From NCBI GenBank assembly GCA_035277145.1, contig DATELA010000018.1, positions 1-27,783 on the forward strand: 27,783 nucleotides of DNA. The letters are read 5' to 3'. Positions 1-7,482 of the stretch are shown one piece after another (within the stretch, counting starts at the first letter, position 1; each line of letters opens with the position of its first letter). The position numbers were made by a program, and so were the translations under genes. The notes under the pieces were generated by a model. That model had not been told where the DNA came from and did not search any database. It was given only the letters and a program-made list of their open reading frames with translations. The DNA comes from DASRAP01 sp035277145. Lineage in GTDB: Bacteria > Gemmatimonadota > Gemmatimonadetes > Gemmatimonadales > Gemmatimonadaceae.

Positions 1-45
1 GGGAAAACGGGGTGACCCTCAAACCTTCAAACGCCTCTCACACGG

Positions 46-73
46 CCCACGACTCACTGCCCACGACTCAGGA
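46..73. repeat. Degenerate heptamer tandem repeat
   Basis: The word CCCACGACTCA occurs twice 14 bases apart (46-56 and 60-70), so the tract reads as four 7-base units. It lies across the stop codon (54-56) of the - strand secreted protein and supplies that protein's last residues. The remaining bases 1-45 hold nothing I recognise. It is one of several short tandem tracts in this window. Confidence 0.6.
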
Positions 74-452
74 CGCTTGGCTGTTTGCGCGGCGCTACCT
101 GCACTTCGCCCGCGCACTCCCCGCGCTCTCCCTTCAGCACCAGTCCCCATTTCCCTGGCACCGCTCGTTGCGTATCAAGCGTGAGTTCCACGCTCGGCGG
201 TGAATCCATAGTCGAGTTCGCGACTGCGAAGATCGTGATCTTCGACAGCGGCGCAAACGTCGCAACGAGTGAGTCGCCAATCATTTCGGTGTACTTCGCC
301 TTGAGCACGGTCGCCTTCAGGCCGACCGGTACCGTGTCCGATGTCGACACTGTGCACGCAACGTCCGGCGTGTCAGTGTTGTTCGATGCGAGCGTTGCGA
401 ATGCGATGAACGGAATTGCCAACGCAATGCTCGCGAGAGCTTTGGTTCGCAT
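54..452 (-). CDS. Small secreted protein of unknown function
   Basis: This encodes 132 residues. I chose the ATG at 452 because AGAGGT lies just upstream at a good spacing and because the protein then begins with a typical signal peptide (MRTK followed by a hydrophobic run to about residue 22). A longer reading from 497 would add 15 Arg-rich residues ahead of the signal. The mature part is beta-rich in composition and has only two cysteines (C33, C113), which could form a disulfide in the periplasm. The last residues (SVLSRGQ) are encoded by a short tandem repeat, so the original stop may have been lost or moved. I do not recognise the family. It appears to be a single-gene unit. Confidence 0.6.
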   Translation of the reverse strand: MRTKALASIALAIPFIAFATLASNNTDTPDVACTVSTSDTVPVGLKATVLKAKYTEMIGDSLVATFAPLSKITIFAVANSTMDSPPSVELTLDTQRAVPGKWGLVLKGERGECAGEVQVAPRKQPSVLSRGQ

Positions 453-612
453 GAGTACCTCTCTGTCGAGAGTTGGGCGCAGACGCGCGCGACGCATCTG
501 CAGAGTTGCGCGGAGCCGCGTGACTCAACGGGCGCACACTGTACTCTATGACTTACGGCGTGATTTGTTCCCTGCCGGTATCCGGCTCGAGAGAGTTGTT
601 ACCAACAATCAG

Positions 613-650
613 TTCTCTGCGAACCTCTGCGTTTCTGCCCCTCTGCGTTG
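613..650. repeat. CTCTGCG tandem repeat in intergenic gap
   Basis: CTCTGCG appears at 615-621, 625-631 and 641-647, giving a degenerate period of about 10 bases. The tract lies in the 453-684 gap between the secreted protein (start side) and the end of the hybrid kinase. The rest of the gap holds only a short GCCGG-TAT-CCGGC hairpin near 574-588 and no ORF that looks coding. Confidence 0.6.
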
Positions 651-684
651 CGTTTGCCGTTCGGCTGTGCCGTGTTGATGACGG

Positions 685-2787
685 CTACTTCAGCAGTGGC
701 TCCAATAAATCCGCGTACTGATCCGCCGAATACGGCTTCGTAATCACCGCGCGCACGCCCATCTCCTTCGCTGCTTTTACGACTGCCGGCGCGGCGTACC
801 CCGAAACGAGTATCATCGGAATCTTGGGCCGCAAAGCGAGCACCGCGCGCGCGAAATCGATGCCGGGCATGCCGGGCATCGTTACATCAGCGATGACCGC
901 ATCGTACGAATCGGGGCTCGACGTGAACATTTCCAGCGCGCCATGCGCATCGTGGTGCGTTGTGACGTCGTACTGACGACGCTTGAGCACGCGACGCGTG
1001 AGAAACAACAGCGGCAAATCGTCATCCACAACGAGCAAACGCGCGAGCGCGCGTCCAATCGGCGCAGAGCGTCGCGGTGACTCCTGCACCGACGGTTGTG
1101 TTGCGATGACGGCCGGCAAATACACCGTGAACGTCGTGCCCGCACCCGGCGTGCTGTCCACGGTGATCGCACCCTTGTGCGCCTTCACAATGCCATGAAC
1201 AACGGCGAGACCGAGTCCTGTGCCTTCGCCGGCGGGACGCGTTGTGAAGAACGGCTCGAACACCCGCTCGAGCGTTTGCCGGTCCATGCCGACGCCCGTG
1301 TCGGTCACGCGCAGTCGCGCGTACACGCGCTCATCCAGATCGGGCATCGCGTCGGCCATGCGCGCATCGATCGTCACGTGATCGATGGATGCGGTGAGCG
1401 TGCCGCCGTCGCGCATGGCGTGGCCGGCGTTTGTCGCGAGGTTGATCACGATCTGATGCAATTGCGTCGCGTCGGCAAGAATCGTCGGCGTGTCTGCCGC
1501 GAAACGCGTTTCGATCACGACCTTCTTCGGTAAACTCGCGCGCACCAGCGTCAGCGCCTCGTCGACCACGCTCGCGAAATCCACTTCCGCGCGCTGCGAC
1601 GATTCGTGGCGGCTGAACGTGAGAATACGGTGCACCAGGTCAGCGGCACGCATGCTCGCGCGATCGATTTCCTTCAGGCAGTCGACGCCCGGTGATCCCG
1701 TCGGCAGTTCGTCGAGCGCAACACCGGTGTACCCGCGAATGGCCGTGAGAATGTTGTTGAAGTCGTGCGCCAGCCCGCCGGCGAGTGTGCCGAGTGATTG
1801 CAATCGCTGCGACTGGCGCAGCTGACTTTCGAGTTCGCGCCGTTCCGATTCAGCGTTCGTGCGCGCAGTTACATCGTGCACTGTGCCGACGAGCGTCGTG
1901 CACACGCCCGCCGCGTCGAACAGCGGTGCGACGGTTACCTCACCATACTTCGTTCCCGACGGATACGGCGTGACTTCTTCCCACGATACGGCCGCGCGGG
2001 TTCGAATGGCTTCGCGATAACGTCCGAGCACGTACGAGAGCGAAGGTTCCGGAATGATCTGTTGCACCGTGCGTCCAACGACATCGCCTTCGGGAATGCC
2101 GGTTGCGCGCGTGAACGCCGGATTCACTGAAAGGAATCGAAACGCGCCATCCGCCTCGACGCCAAGACAGAAGATGATGTCGGTGACGTTCGCGTACACG
2201 AGCGAGCGCAGACGTCCTTCCGCGTCGACGCGCTCACGCATGCGATCGGTGCCAATGACGACAGCGGCGATGTGCGTCGCTTCGTCGATGAGCGCGATCT
2301 CCGGAGCGGTCGGCGCTCGCGTCTCTTTGTAGTACACAGCAAACGTGCCGAGTACGGTGCGATCGGGGGCGAGTATGGGACTCGACCAGCACGCCCGCAA
2401 ACCGTACGGGAGTGTGAACGCCGCATACTTCTCCCACAGCGGATCCGTCGCAATGTCGGTAACGATTACGCGCTCGCCGCGATACGCCGCCGTGCCGCAC
2501 GAACCAGCCACCGGTCCAATCGGCTGGCCATCGATTGCGCGGCAATACTCCGCCGGCAAACTCGGCGCGGCGCCGTGGCGAACGACATTGCGTTCAGCGT
2601 CGAGGAGGAGAATCGAGCACAGGGCGCCGTCACCGCGCGCCTCAACATGTCGCGCCAGAAGGTCCAGCAGTGTCCCCAGCGATGCTCCGCCGGCGAGCTG
2701 CTCCAGCACGTCGCGACGTGCCGCGTCGAATGTCCCGTTGGCCAGTACCATGGACGGTCGGCGACCTGCCACAATGTGACTCCGCAT
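685..2787 (-). CDS. Orphan hybrid sensor histidine kinase (GAF-PAS-HisKA-HATPase-REC)
   Basis: A 700-residue soluble hybrid kinase with no transmembrane segment, so it probably senses a cytoplasmic signal. From the ATG at 2787 the order is GAF (about 30-185), PAS (about 193-315), a coiled-coil linker, HisKA with the phosphoacceptor His341 in AGGLAHDFNN, and an HATPase with N box Asn453, DTGVGM (Asp496) and GTGLGL. A receiver domain follows, with acidic pocket VVDDD, phosphoacceptor Asp634 and Lys684. All catalytic residues are present. No response regulator gene lies nearby, so the output partner is elsewhere. The start is uncertain: GTG 2772 has GGAG seven bases upstream, and ATG 2751 is also possible. 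A GTG at 2847 would overlap the divergent paaG start. It is divergent from the phenylacetate operon, but a regulatory link is only a guess. Confidence 0.9.
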   Translation of the reverse strand: MRSHIVAGRRPSMVLANGTFDAARRDVLEQLAGGASLGTLLDLLARHVEARGDGALCSILLLDAERNVVRHGAAPSLPAEYCRAIDGQPIGPVAGSCGTAAYRGERVIVTDIATDPLWEKYAAFTLPYGLRACWSSPILAPDRTVLGTFAVYYKETRAPTAPEIALIDEATHIAAVVIGTDRMRERVDAEGRLRSLVYANVTDIIFCLGVEADGAFRFLSVNPAFTRATGIPEGDVVGRTVQQIIPEPSLSYVLGRYREAIRTRAAVSWEEVTPYPSGTKYGEVTVAPLFDAAGVCTTLVGTVHDVTARTNAESERRELESQLRQSQRLQSLGTLAGGLAHDFNNILTAIRGYTGVALDELPTGSPGVDCLKEIDRASMRAADLVHRILTFSRHESSQRAEVDFASVVDEALTLVRASLPKKVVIETRFAADTPTILADATQLHQIVINLATNAGHAMRDGGTLTASIDHVTIDARMADAMPDLDERVYARLRVTDTGVGMDRQTLERVFEPFFTTRPAGEGTGLGLAVVHGIVKAHKGAITVDSTPGAGTTFTVYLPAVIATQPSVQESPRRSAPIGRALARLLVVDDDLPLLFLTRRVLKRRQYDVTTHHDAHGALEMFTSSPDSYDAVIADVTMPGMPGIDFARAVLALRPKIPMILVSGYAAPAVVKAAKEMGVRAVITKPYSADQYADLLEPLLK

Positions 2788-2823
2788 TGGCTCGGGCGCT
2801 ATGCGAGCCTGGTGAGCGGGCGG

Positions 2824-2829
2824 TATCCT
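2824..2829 (+). promoter_or_regulatory. Candidate -10 box, possibly leaderless paaG transcript
   Basis: TATCCT ends seven bases before the paaG GTG (2836). Transcription would then start at or within a base or two of the start codon, and no Shine-Dalgarno sequence is visible there. I see no good -35 element. Weak evidence by itself. Confidence 0.3.
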
Positions 2830-2835
2830 TCCCGT

Positions 2836-3621
2836 GTGCCGCAACACATTCTCGTTCAGGACGCGGGCGGCGTCGCCCGGATCACGCTGAACCGGCCCGA
2901 CGTCCTCAACAGTTTCAATCGCGAGATGGCGCGCGAAGTCGTCGCGGAGTTTTCACGCGCGGCGAACGATCCCGCGGTGCGAGCCGTGGTGCTCACGGGA
3001 TCGGGACGCGGTTTTTGTGCGGGCCAGGATCTCGCTGAAGCACTGCCGCAAAACGGCGTCATGCCCGACCTCGGCGATTTCGTGCGCGAGACATGGAATC
3101 CCGTGGTACTCGCGGTGCGCACCATCGAGAAACCCGTCGTGTGCGCGGTGAACGGAACAGCCGCGGGTGCTGGCGCGAATCTCGCGTTCGCATGTGATCT
3201 CGTGTTTGCCTCACGCGAAGCGAGCTTCATTCAATCGTTCGCAAAGATCGGCGTCATTCCCGATACGGGCGGCACCTTCATGCTTCCGCGCATCGTTGGA
3301 TTGCAACGCGCAGCCGCACTCACCATGCTCGCGGAGAAATTGCCGGCTGAGCAGGCGCTCGCGTGGGGTCTGATTTACAAAGTGTGCGAACCGGCCGCGC
3401 TGCTAGAAGAAGCGACCGCATCCGCTGCATATCTCGCATCGCAACCAACGCGCGCGCTCGGCCTCATCAAGCGCGGCTTCAATCGCTCACTCGGCATTAC
3501 GCTCGAGGGGCAACTCGCGTACGAGGAAGAATTGCAGCGCGAGGCCGGACGCAGCGCGGATTACGCAGAAGGCGTGAAGGCGTTTCTCGAGAAGCGCAAA
3601 CCCACGTTCACCGGCCGGTGA
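2836..3621 (+). CDS. paaG: Enoyl-CoA hydratase/isomerase, PaaG type
   Basis: A 261-residue crotonase-fold enzyme. PaaG isomerises ring-1,2-epoxyphenylacetyl-CoA to the oxepin form, and also moves double bonds later in the pathway. The family match is strong through most of the protein: GFCAGQDL (59-66), the oxyanion segment NGTAAGAGANLA, the motif IPDTGG with its Asp143 (equivalent to the catalytic Asp of E. coli PaaG), and the ending AGRSADYAEGVKAFLEKR close to the known PaaG tail. The GTG start at 2836 gives the usual family length. The open frame continues upstream to 2272, but only as a shadow of the divergent kinase. It is the first gene of the paaGHIJ operon; the stop is 7 nt before paaH. 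Confidence 0.88.
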   Translation: MPQHILVQDAGGVARITLNRPDVLNSFNREMAREVVAEFSRAANDPAVRAVVLTGSGRGFCAGQDLAEALPQNGVMPDLGDFVRETWNPVVLAVRTIEKPVVCAVNGTAAGAGANLAFACDLVFASREASFIQSFAKIGVIPDTGGTFMLPRIVGLQRAAALTMLAEKLPAEQALAWGLIYKVCEPAALLEEATASAAYLASQPTRALGLIKRGFNRSLGITLEGQLAYEEELQREAGRSADYAEGVKAFLEKRKPTFTGR

Positions 3622-3628
3622 CGACCCG

Positions 3629-4810
3629 GTGACCGCGACGAAAGTTGGTGTCGTCGGCGCAGGCGCGATGGGCAGCGGTATCGCCCAGGTGGCAGCCGCC
3701 GCTGGACACGATGTCGTGCTCGCTGATGCAAATGCCGGCGCGGTTGCGCGCGCAAAGACGAGTATCGGTGCATCGCTGGCGAAACTCGTCGAGAAAGGAA
3801 AACTCGACGCCGCGAAACGCGACGCGCTCATCGCGCGCATTGCATTCACGGACGCGCCGTTGAGCGACGACATGACGCGCTATCGCGACTGCGCGCTCGT
3901 GATTGAAGCAATTGTCGAAGACGTCGCGATCAAGCAATCGCTGTTTCGCGCGCTGAGCGCCGCGGTCGCGCCGGACGCGATTCTCGCGTCGAACACGTCA
4001 TCGCTCTCGATCGCATCGCTCGCGCGAGCGTGCGACGCGCCGGAGCGCGTGGTCGGCATGCACTTCTTCAATCCGGCGCCGGTGCTGCCGCTCGTTGAGA
4101 TCGTTCCGTGGCTGGGAACGAGTGCCGACGTCACAACCGCCGCGAAAAAGCTCGCGGATTCGTGGGGCAAAACGACCGTCATCGCCGCGGATACACCCGG
4201 ATTCATTGTGAATCGCGTCGCGCGTCCGTATTACAGCGAATCGCTGCGCATTCACGACGAAGGCATCGCGAGTTTCGCGACGATCGATTGGGCCATGAAA
4301 GAGTTCGGCGCGTTCAAAATGGGTCCGTTTGAACTCATGGACTTCATCGGCAACGACGTGAACTTCGCCGTCACGTCGTCGATGTACGAATCGTGTTTCT
4401 GGGAGCCGCGCTACAAACCGTCATTGACGCAGAAGCGACTAACCGACGCAGGCTACTTTGGTCGCAAGGCAGGACGCGGCTACTACAACTACGATAAGGA
4501 CGCAACACCAATAGAGGCTGACCGCGACAAAGCACTCGGTACGCAAATCTTCGAGCGCGTGCTCGCGATGCTTATTAATGAAGCAGCCGAGGCCGTTCTC
4601 TATCGCGTTGCATCGGCCCACGACATTGATTTGGCAATGATGAAAGGCGTCAACTATCCCAAGGGACTCCTCGCATGGTCCGACGAATTCGGCGCCGACT
4701 GGGCGTTGAGCCGTCTGACAAAGCTGCAAGAGGAGTACGGCGAAGACCGATATCGCCCAAGCGTGATGCTGCGGCGTTTGGCGCATGAGCACGGACGGTT
4801 TCACGCATGA
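3629..4810 (+). CDS. paaH: 3-hydroxyacyl-CoA dehydrogenase, PaaH type
   Basis: A 393-residue NAD-dependent dehydrogenase, expected to oxidise 3-hydroxyadipyl-CoA to 3-oxoadipyl-CoA in phenylacetate breakdown. The Rossmann motif is GAGAMGSG (10-17). SNTSS lies at 121-125. The catalytic His145 is in the signature HFFNP, with Glu157 completing the dyad. The core 3HCDH domain runs to about 295, and a second C-terminal 3HCDH repeat follows (about 298-390). That makes it longer than the roughly 280-residue butyryl type and shorter than E. coli PaaH. It starts with GTG 7 nt after paaG and ends in an ATGA overlap with paaI. A 3-hydroxybutyryl-CoA dehydrogenase role cannot be excluded from sequence, but the neighbours favour PaaH. 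Confidence 0.87.
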   Translation: MTATKVGVVGAGAMGSGIAQVAAAAGHDVVLADANAGAVARAKTSIGASLAKLVEKGKLDAAKRDALIARIAFTDAPLSDDMTRYRDCALVIEAIVEDVAIKQSLFRALSAAVAPDAILASNTSSLSIASLARACDAPERVVGMHFFNPAPVLPLVEIVPWLGTSADVTTAAKKLADSWGKTTVIAADTPGFIVNRVARPYYSESLRIHDEGIASFATIDWAMKEFGAFKMGPFELMDFIGNDVNFAVTSSMYESCFWEPRYKPSLTQKRLTDAGYFGRKAGRGYYNYDKDATPIEADRDKALGTQIFERVLAMLINEAAEAVLYRVASAHDIDLAMMKGVNYPKGLLAWSDEFGADWALSRLTKLQEEYGEDRYRPSVMLRRLAHEHGRFHA

Positions 4811-5283
4811 CAAAACGCGCGACGGGTTCCACCGAGCGGGCCGGTCGCAAAAAGGCGCAGGTGCTCGCCGAGCGCGTCGTCGCCGGCATGATGGCGAAAG
4901 ACGAGTTCAGCAAATGGCTCGGCCTCGTCGTCGTGGATGTGCGCCCGCGGCGCGCGACGGTGCGCGCAACAATTCGTCCGGAAATGGTGAACGGCTTCGG
5001 CGTCGCGCACGGTGGCATCACGTTCTCGCTCGCTGACAGCGCGCTCGCGTTCGCGTCCAACACGCACGGCAAGATCACGATGAGCATCGAGAACGCGATC
5101 ACGTATCCGAAAGCGGTGCACGTCGGCGACGTTCTCACCGCGACAGCCAAAGGCGAAAGCGAATCCAACCGGCTCGGCTTTTATCGCGTGACCGTGCGTA
5201 ACCAGCGCGACGATATCGTCGCGCTCTTCCGCGGTACTGTGTACAAAACCAAAGACGAACATCCAGGCACGGCGAATGCGTGA
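4807..5283 (+). CDS. paaI: Hotdog-fold thioesterase, PaaI type
   Basis: A 158-residue hotdog thioesterase. PaaI hydrolyses stalled ring-hydroxylated phenylacetyl-CoA esters and so frees trapped CoA. The signature is clear: VNGFGVAHGGITFSLADSA (61-79), with HGG at 68-70 and the acidic catalytic residue Asp77, followed by the typical SIENAITYPKAVHVGD strand. The first 30 residues are a basic extension longer than in E. coli PaaI. The ATG at 4807 overlaps the paaH stop (ATGA), and the 3' end overlaps the paaJ start by 8 nt, so translation of the three genes is probably coupled. Confidence 0.88.
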   Translation: MTKRATGSTERAGRKKAQVLAERVVAGMMAKDEFSKWLGLVVVDVRPRRATVRATIRPEMVNGFGVAHGGITFSLADSALAFASNTHGKITMSIENAITYPKAVHVGDVLTATAKGESESNRLGFYRVTVRNQRDDIVALFRGTVYKTKDEHPGTANA

Positions 5284-6487
5284 CGCGTTCATCGTCGACG
5301 GCGTACGAACGGCCGTCGGCAACATCGGTGGTGGCTTGAGCGAAGTCCGCCCCGACGATCTTGCTGCGCACGTCATAGCGCAGCTCATGAAGCGCAATCC
5401 CAGCGTCGATCCTGACGCAATCGAAGACGTCTCACTTGGCTGCGCGAATCAGGCCGGCGAAGACAATCGCAACGTGGCGCGCATGGCGGTGCTGCTCGCG
5501 GGCCTGCCGGTAACGGTGCCTGCCGAAACAGTGAACCGATTGTGCGCCTCGGGCCTGGCAGCCATCGCGAACGTCGCACGCGCCGTCATGATCGGCGATG
5601 GCGATGTCTACATCGCGGGCGGTGTGGAGTCGATGACGCGTGCGCCCTATGCGATGAGCAAAGCGTCGAAGCCGTACGCGCGCGACATCGAAATGTTCGA
5701 TACATCGCTTGGCTGGCGCTTCGTCAACCCTGCAATGAAAGCGAAGTACGGCACCGACTCGATGGGTCAAACCGCGGAGAACGTTGCGGAGCAGTACAAA
5801 GTCTCGCGCGCCGATCAGGATGCGTTTGCGGTGCGATCGCAGCAGAAGGCGGCGCGTGCCCGCGAGAGTGGCCGTTTTGCTGAAGAAATTGCCGGCGTCT
5901 CGATCCCGCAGCGCAAAGGCGATCCGAAAGTATTCGACGCCGACGAATTCATCAGACCAGACACGACACTCGACATACTGGGAAAACTCAAACCGGCGTT
6001 TCGCACCGACGGCAAGGGTTCGGTGACCGCGGGCAACTCCAGTGGATTGAATGACGGCGCCGCCGCGCTGATGATCGCGTCGGAGATCGCCGTCGCGGCG
6101 TACAAGCTCACGCCGCGCGCACGAGTTGTTGCGAGCGCGGTTGCCGGTGTGGAGCCGCGCATTATGGGAATGGGACCGGTACCCGCGACGCGAAAGGTGT
6201 TGGAGCACGCGGGGCTCACCCTCGAACAGATCGACGTCATCGAACTCAACGAAGCGTTTGCCGCGCAGTCGCTCGCATGTTTGCGCGAACTGGGAATTGC
6301 CGACGATGATCCGCGCGTCAACCCCAACGGCGGCGCGATCGCTATCGGTCATCCGCTCGGCATGAGCGGCGCGCGGCTCGTACTGACGGCCACGCGCGAG
6401 CTCCAGCGCACAAAGAAACGCTACGCGCTCTGTACGATGTGTATCGGCGTCGGGCAGGGCATGGCGGCGATCATAGAGCGCGTGTAA
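5276..6487 (+). CDS. paaJ: Acetyl-CoA acyltransferase (thiolase), PaaJ type
   Basis: A 403-residue degradative thiolase. PaaJ splits 3-oxoadipyl-CoA to succinyl-CoA and acetyl-CoA, and also 3-oxo-5,6-didehydrosuberyl-CoA. The nucleophile Cys90 sits in NRLCASGL, the active His359 in GHPLGMSGAR and the second Cys389 in CIGVGQG. NEAFAAQ is also present. The length is normal for PaaJ/PcaF thiolases. A general beta-ketothiolase remains possible; operon context decides for PaaJ. It is the last gene of the operon and overlaps the convergent methyltransferase by 17 bp. Confidence 0.87.
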   Translation: MRDAFIVDGVRTAVGNIGGGLSEVRPDDLAAHVIAQLMKRNPSVDPDAIEDVSLGCANQAGEDNRNVARMAVLLAGLPVTVPAETVNRLCASGLAAIANVARAVMIGDGDVYIAGGVESMTRAPYAMSKASKPYARDIEMFDTSLGWRFVNPAMKAKYGTDSMGQTAENVAEQYKVSRADQDAFAVRSQQKAARARESGRFAEEIAGVSIPQRKGDPKVFDADEFIRPDTTLDILGKLKPAFRTDGKGSVTAGNSSGLNDGAAALMIASEIAVAAYKLTPRARVVASAVAGVEPRIMGMGPVPATRKVLEHAGLTLEQIDVIELNEAFAAQSLACLRELGIADDDPRVNPNGGAIAIGHPLGMSGARLVLTATRELQRTKKRYALCTMCIGVGQGMAAIIERV

Positions 6488-7349
6488 ACGCCGATCGTCG
6501 CGCGACGTACCAGATCCACGGCGACCCGCGATCGTCCGAACGCTCCGCGAGTGGGTTGCCCTCGTGATCGTACATCTCGAGCAGACGGAAGCCGTTTGCT
6601 TCGAGTTGTCTGCGCTGCGAGTCCTTGCTGATGTAATAGTGCAGCAGCGCGAAATCGTGAGCCGGGTCGTTCACGAGTGCGTAGTCGGCACCCTCGTATT
6701 CGAATGCGCGCATGCGCACGTGATTGCGCGCGCGACGAACCCAGCGGACCACATTCGCGGCTTGCGTGAGTGGATTGCGCGAACGGTCGAGCGTGGGGCC
6801 GCCGCGGACACGCGCGCATCGGCGGTTGTGCGCTGAGAAAGCAAGAATGCCGCCAGGTTCGAGCACGCGCGCGATTTCGCGGAGCGTCCGTTGCCGTGGC
6901 CCGTGCCCAATTGCGTCGAGCGCAGCGAACGAAATGAGCACGAAACGAAACATCATGCTGCCGAACGTGCTGAGGTCCTGCATGTCGCAGCGCTCGAAAC
7001 GCGTGCTCGGAAAGCGCGCGCGACAATGGTTCACCATCGAGTCGGAGTAGTCGATGCCCACATACTCCGGCGTGAGCCGGCTCAAATAGAGCGTCGTTCG
7101 GCCGGCTCCAACACCGATGTCGAGTACCGGTTGTCCGACGATGTGATCGTGGTACTTCAGCAGCGTCAGCGCGAGCGGCGGCTCGAGCAGATCATCGGTC
7201 GAGAACGCGTCGACCGCACTCAGTCGCTCGTACCAGCGACGATTGATTTCGTCGAGCGTATTGGTACGACGGCGTTCTTCCACAGCGACTCGCCGCTCCA
7301 GCCTCGGACGCGAAGGTAGCGGCGCGGATTCCAGCGCTCTGCTGATCAT
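6471..7349 (-). CDS. Class I SAM-dependent methyltransferase
   Basis: A 292-residue soluble protein with a class I methyltransferase core. Motif I is VLDIGVGAG (75-83), the acidic residue binding the SAM ribose is Asp100 in YVGIDYS, and the post-core strand is EIARVLEPGGILAFSAHN. The Arg-rich first 35 residues are unusual for the family. The C-terminal part ends in a beta-strand region (GSPWIWYVARR). The substrate cannot be told from sequence. Its start lies 133 nt from the end of the upstream lipoprotein gene with a strong hairpin between them, so it may have its own promoter. The 3' end overlaps paaJ by 17 bp on the opposite strand. Confidence 0.82.
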   Translation of the reverse strand: MISRALESAPLPSRPRLERRVAVEERRRTNTLDEINRRWYERLSAVDAFSTDDLLEPPLALTLLKYHDHIVGQPVLDIGVGAGRTTLYLSRLTPEYVGIDYSDSMVNHCRARFPSTRFERCDMQDLSTFGSMMFRFVLISFAALDAIGHGPRQRTLREIARVLEPGGILAFSAHNRRCARVRGGPTLDRSRNPLTQAANVVRWVRRARNHVRMRAFEYEGADYALVNDPAHDFALLHYYISKDSQRRQLEANGFRLLEMYDHEGNPLAERSDDRGSPWIWYVARRSAFTRAL

Positions 7350-7445
7350 AGTGGCGCTTCGGTTTTACGTTTGCAGTTGCACGCGGCGTCGCGTATTCGC
7401 CTGCAGGTGCAAAACCTGTACCGCCCAATTCGCAGAGTGTTTCGC

Positions 7446-7474
7446 GTTGCGCGCGCATATTGCGCGCGCGCAAC
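7446..7474. other. GC-rich hairpin between two - strand genes
   Basis: GTTGCGCGCGCA and TGCGCGCGCGCAAC are near-perfect complementary arms around a TAT loop, a 12-bp stem with a 2-base slip. It lies 9 nt past the stop of the lipoprotein gene in the 7350-7482 gap. It could end or attenuate that transcript, but no T-tract follows on either strand, so intrinsic termination is unproven. Confidence 0.45.
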
Positions 7475-7482
7475 ACAACCAG

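Noticed and set aside
85..678. 197-codon open frame on the + strand
   Set aside because: It crosses the antisense of the secreted protein and a repeat tract, has Arg/Ser-rich shadow composition and no domain.
2272..2835. In-frame upstream extension of paaG to a 449-residue protein
   Set aside because: The extra 188 codons are antisense to the hybrid kinase, Arg-rich and unlike any paaG relative; GTG 2836 gives the family length.
4439..4813. Open frames antisense to the paa genes and other long shadow frames
   Set aside because: They are mirror frames of well-supported genes in GC-rich DNA, with no motifs or ribosome sites.
7446..7474. Intrinsic terminator for the lipoprotein gene
   Set aside because: The stem is strong but no T-run follows on either strand, so it is listed only as a hairpin.
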